This document shows, piece by piece, positions 13,623 to 16,438 of a stretch of 16,438 bases of DNA. The translations under genes were made by a program, and so were the position numbers. The stretch is from an uncultured Oscillospiraceae bacterium. Its GTDB lineage: Bacteria > Bacillota > Clostridia > Oscillospirales > Oscillospiraceae. Each line of letters begins with the position of its first letter. The first letter of the stretch is position 1. Under the pieces are notes generated by a model, which worked only from the letters and a program-made list of their open reading frames with translations, did not search any database and was not told the DNA's origin. The stretch is from positions 1-16,438 of the forward strand of contig CAAFLE010000085.1 of assembly GCA_900763675.1 (NCBI GenBank), read 5' to 3'.

Positions 13623-16178
13623 ATGAGCGGATATTCCATCGTATCGGCATTGGCGCTGATGTGCTATGTGCTGCTCTTTTCCGTGATCTTTGCCTCCAAA
13701 AAGGACAAGTGCCTTTCGGCGTTTCTCCACATTCTGGCGGTCCTCATTCTCTGGACGGGCGGGTCGCTGCTCATGCGCGTGCAGGCGTTCCCGGGCATCG
13801 CGTTCTGGTACAACGTGTCGCTCACCGGCATATGGCTGAGCTGCTTTACGCTCATCCGCTTCATGCGCGTTCTCGCGGGCAAGCGGTTTTCCCTGCTGGA
13901 CAAGATCCTTCTGGGCTTGACCGTGGCTCTTCTGGCGGTCAATGCGTTTACCGGATGGTTCCTCGCGCCGCCGGATCCCGTGACGGAAAACGGCAGACTG
14001 ATCTTTGTGTATGAGACGACGGTGGGTACGGTCATCATGTACCTCTTTATGGCGTTTGTGGCGGTCGTCGCGCTTTTCGACACCGTCCGCTGCTACCATA
14101 CCCGCGCCGTTACCCGCCAGCAGTTTATCCCGCTCCTCCTCGGCTCGCTCATCATGTTCACCGGTCAGGTCATCATCATGCTGCCGAGCTTCAAGGGCAT
14201 TCCGCTGGACATCGCCGCCGGCGTGGTCTATGCCTTCTGTCTTTTCTACGCGCTGTATTCCAAACGCCTCTTCACGCTGACGCTTGCTTTCTCCCGCCGC
14301 AGCTACTGCATCATCACCGCGACGATCCTCTCCATCATCAGTCTGGAGCTTGCCGGTTCGGTGCTGGGCTTTCTCAACGGCATCGGCGGCGCAGCGGCAC
14401 GTTACAGCGCCGCTATCCTCAGCATCGTGGCGGTCGGCTTTGCGCTGCTTCTCTATGCGCTCGTCAAGGAGCTGAGCGAGCGGCTCTTCCTTGCCGACGA
14501 GCGCGACCGCAGCAGCGACCTTAAAGCCTTCAGTACCGAGGCGAGCCGCAGCCTTCATGCCGAAACCATCTGCGAAAAGCTCTGCGCTCTGCTCAAAAAG
14601 GACTTCTCCCAGCTCAGCGAGATCACCGTGGCGGTGGAGAGCGACGGCGTTTACCGCGTCGCCGCCAGCAGCAGCCCGCTCCGCGCCGGACAGATCATCT
14701 TTGCCGGGGACAACCCCGTCAGCGAATGGTGCCGCCGGCAGGGCGCCGGCGTCCGCGTTGCGGATTTCCGCCACTCGATCCAGTATAAATCCCTGTGGGA
14801 ATCGGAGCGCCGCGCTCTTGACGATCTGCACGCCGACTATCTCTTCCCGCTGCTCGACGCGGGCAATCTCATCGGCATGGTCGTTCTCGCCTGCCGTTCC
14901 GGCGGGCGCGGACTGCACAGCGACGATATTTCGTTCATCAGCTCCGTCAACACCGTGGCGGCGATCGCCATCCAGAACAGCCGGATGTACGAAAAGGCGT
15001 GCCGGGATGCGCGGACCGACGCGCTGACAGGGCTTTTGAACCGGAAATATTTCCTCGAAGAGCTGAAGCAGTGCTGCCAGAGAATGCCGAAGGGACCGAT
15101 TTCGCTTGTACTCGTCAATCTCGACGATTTCAAGCTCTATAACCAGCTCTACGGCACGCACGAGGGCGATCTCGCGCTCCGGCGCGTCGCCGGGATCCTT
15201 TCGCAGAACGCGGGGGAAAACGCCGTCGTTGCCCGGTACGGCGGGAAGGAATTTGCCCTGCTTCTGCCCGGGCAGGAAAGCTCTGCGGCGCTGCGGCAGG
15301 CGGAAAACCTCCGCGAGCAGATCTACAACATGAACCGCGTCGAAAAGACCGACGCCATGACGGGCAGTCTCTCGGTCATCACGTGCAGCGTCGGTATCTG
15401 CACGATCCCCTACGCGGCGAGCAATGCAAAGCAGCTGCTGGACAACACCGAAATGACGGTCTCGCAGGTGAAGCGTTCGGGCAAGAACGCCGTGCTGGTC
15501 TGCGCGGCGGGACCGAACCAGTCGTCGTCCTCGCTGCCGGTACCGCCGAAGGATTACGCTTCGGCGTATTCCGAGCTGGCGCAGACCATCTATGCACTTA
15601 CCGCTACCATCGACGCGAAGGACCACTACACCTTTACCCACTCCAACAATGTGGCGTATTATGCCAAAAAGCTCGCCGAGGCGTGCGGTCTCGACGCCGA
15701 AACGGTGGAGATCATCCGCGAGGCGGCGCTGCTGCACGACATCGGTAAGATCAGCATCCCGGAGGCGATCCTCAATAAGCCCGCCAAGCTGACCGCCGAC
15801 GAGTATGACATCATCCAGAAACACCCGGAAAACGCGGTGGCGATCATCCGCCATCTGCCGCAGCTCGACTATCTGATCCCCGCGGTCATCAGCCACCACG
15901 AGCGGTGGGACGGCAAGGGGTATCCCCGCCGTCTGAGCGGGGAGGATATTCCGCTCGGCGGGCGCATTCTCTGCGTGGCGGACTGCTTTGACGCTATGAC
16001 GAGCCGCCGCTGCTATCAGGATGTCCGGACCGTGGAAAACGCGCTGACCGATCTCGAGGTGAACGCGGGCAAGCAGTTCGACCCCGAGCTTGTCCGGCTG
16101 TTCGTCCGCGGCGTCCGCTGCGGCGAGATCGAGCTTCAGGCGCCGCGCTCCGCCTTCTCCGCCTCGTCCGCTTCGTAA
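13623..16178 (+). CDS. Membrane sensor with GAF, degenerate GGDEF and HD-GYP domains
   Basis: The 851-aa protein begins with about eight membrane segments (1-285) resembling the 7TM input domain of some histidine kinases. A GAF-like domain (about 300-455), a GGDEF domain (about 463-628) and an HD-GYP domain (about 645-835) follow. In GGDEF the signature is GGKEF (540-544) and the upstream metal site reads NLDDFK (499-504) instead of DxDxFK. Cyclic di-GMP synthesis is therefore unlikely; such domains often bind GTP or act as regulators. The HD-GYP part looks intact: H673, H705-D706, H734, HHERWDGKGYP (758-768) and D787. It is predicted to hydrolyse cyclic di-GMP, or possibly cGAMP. The start is firm, with AAAGGAGG (13608-13615) seven bases before the ATG. 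It is the last gene of the operon, so its ligand may be connected with the GH3 and methyltransferase products; this is inference. Confidence 0.9.
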   Translation: MSGYSIVSALALMCYVLLFSVIFASKKDKCLSAFLHILAVLILWTGGSLLMRVQAFPGIAFWYNVSLTGIWLSCFTLIRFMRVLAGKRFSLLDKILLGLTVALLAVNAFTGWFLAPPDPVTENGRLIFVYETTVGTVIMYLFMAFVAVVALFDTVRCYHTRAVTRQQFIPLLLGSLIMFTGQVIIMLPSFKGIPLDIAAGVVYAFCLFYALYSKRLFTLTLAFSRRSYCIITATILSIISLELAGSVLGFLNGIGGAAARYSAAILSIVAVGFALLLYALVKELSERLFLADERDRSSDLKAFSTEASRSLHAETICEKLCALLKKDFSQLSEITVAVESDGVYRVAASSSPLRAGQIIFAGDNPVSEWCRRQGAGVRVADFRHSIQYKSLWESERRALDDLHADYLFPLLDAGNLIGMVVLACRSGGRGLHSDDISFISSVNTVAAIAIQNSRMYEKACRDARTDALTGLLNRKYFLEELKQCCQRMPKGPISLVLVNLDDFKLYNQLYGTHEGDLALRRVAGILSQNAGENAVVARYGGKEFALLLPGQESSAALRQAENLREQIYNMNRVEKTDAMTGSLSVITCSVGICTIPYAASNAKQLLDNTEMTVSQVKRSGKNAVLVCAAGPNQSSSSLPVPPKDYASAYSELAQTIYALTATIDAKDHYTFTHSNNVAYYAKKLAEACGLDAETVEIIREAALLHDIGKISIPEAILNKPAKLTADEYDIIQKHPENAVAIIRHLPQLDYLIPAVISHHERWDGKGYPRRLSGEDIPLGGRILCVADCFDAMTSRRCYQDVRTVENALTDLEVNAGKQFDPELVRLFVRGVRCGEIELQAPRSAFSASSAS

Positions 16179-16213
16179 TACGGACTCGCCCGTTTGACGA
16201 AAAAATGACAAAA

Positions 16214-16246
16214 GCCCGCCCCGTATCAGACCGATACGGGGCGGGC
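16214..16246 (-). terminator. Strong hairpin terminator reading leftward
   Basis: Bases 16214-16227 pair perfectly with 16233-16246 (14 bp, loop AGACC). On the minus strand it is followed by TTTTGTCATTTTT. On the plus strand no T run follows. Its best direction is therefore leftward, 20 bases after the stop of the remnant frame at 16266-16343, although it may also slow transcripts leaving the HD-GYP gene. Confidence 0.7.
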
Positions 16247-16265
16247 GGCTGTATTGCGGAGAATG

Positions 16266-16343
16266 TTACCCGGCGTTGATGATGTCGATCTGGCACATCC
16301 GCATCGTGGCGAGAGCGGCGTCGTGCGTTTCCGGCGCATGCAT
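16266..16343 (-). pseudogene. Remnant 3' end of a lost leftward gene (25 codons)
   Basis: The minus strand reads MHAPETHDAALATMRMCQID then IINAG and a stop, in GC-rich codons like the genes of the window. No ribosome binding site precedes it. The frame extends upstream for only nine more codons before a stop, and the upstream DNA turns abruptly AT-rich and then meets the dispersed repeat. A leftward terminator follows the stop at normal distance. I do not recognise the protein. A genuine tiny gene is possible but less likely. Confidence 0.4.
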
Positions 16344-16402
16344 CGCAGAAAAGCAGAAAGCCGCAAAGAATTAACTTATCGGATTTTATTTAAATATACC
16401 AA

Positions 16403-16438
16403 GCGTCGATTAACAAGGGCAGACACGTCGGACAGCCA
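16403..16438 (-). repeat. Dispersed repeat, right copy (inverted, uninterrupted, cut by the window edge)
   Basis: On the minus strand this is the same sequence as the left repeat blocks 85-94 and 212-236, with 33 of 35 bases equal, but without the roughly 117-base segment between them. The repeat probably continues beyond the window. The DNA just inside it (16370-16402) is AT-rich and shows nothing else. Confidence 0.6.

Noticed and set aside
12927..16211. A 1094-codon open frame on the minus strand opposite the GH3 and HD-GYP genes.
   Set aside because: It is the antisense of genes with clear family motifs. Its translation is a low-complexity Arg/Ala/Asp/His mixture without domains, as expected for a GC-rich shadow frame.
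85..16438. Inverted repeats at both window edges as ends of a 16-kb composite mobile element.
   Set aside because: The interior holds core chromosomal genes (pssA, prfC, nfnA-gltA) and no transposase or integrase. The repeats look like ordinary dispersed copies and the window edges are arbitrary.

Overview
The window looks like chromosome of a GC-rich member of the Clostridia, most likely an Oscillospiraceae/Ruminococcaceae-type gut anaerobe. The basis is the gene families (NfnAB-type flavoprotein pair, DegV, RF3, PssA, VanZ, a bacterial GH3 protein, HD-GYP), strong AGGAGG-type ribosome binding sites, TTG and GTG starts, and short GC-rich hairpin repeats between genes. Placement is by family content only; no rRNA or other marker is present. 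There is no tRNA, CRISPR array, integrase or transposase.

Layout. Positions 1-236 hold a structured intergenic repeat with a MITE-like insert. At 267-1719 (+) two overlapping genes encode a small membrane-anchored coiled-coil protein and a membrane-anchored coiled-coil NodB polysaccharide deacetylase. A convergent terminator separates them from an O-antigen-ligase-type polymerase (1760-3061, -). That gene shares a compact divergent promoter region with pssA (phosphatidylserine synthase) and a VanZ-family gene (3197-4237, +). Next come two leftward genes (4362-6073, -): a SAM methyltransferase followed by an unusual fusion of two P-loop kinase domains. The leftward nfnA-gltA operon (6170-8414, -) encodes a flavin/iron-sulfur transhydrogenase or glutamate-synthase-like complex. 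Divergent from it is prfC (RF3, 8724-10313, +), whose leader has a possible three-codon mini-ORF and a hairpin. A degV gene (10398-11252, -) is followed by a rightward operon (11419-16178, +) with a near-consensus promoter: an ICMT-like membrane methyltransferase, a GH3-family adenylating enzyme with an altered phosphate-binding loop, and an 851-aa membrane sensor with GAF, degenerate GGDEF (GGKEF) and intact HD-GYP domains.

The right end has a terminator reading leftward, a 25-codon remnant that looks like the 3' end of a lost leftward gene, and an inverted copy of the left-end repeat that lacks the MITE-like insert.

How the genes relate. Several concern the cell envelope: deacetylase, polymerase/ligase, PssA, VanZ. 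NfnAB serves redox balance and RF3 serves translation. The least understood unit is the methyltransferase-GH3-GGKEF/HD-GYP operon, which couples a possible carboxylate-modifying pair to a protein predicted to degrade cyclic di-GMP. It is the best candidate here for an undescribed pathway. Most of the rest is ordinary chromosomal content.
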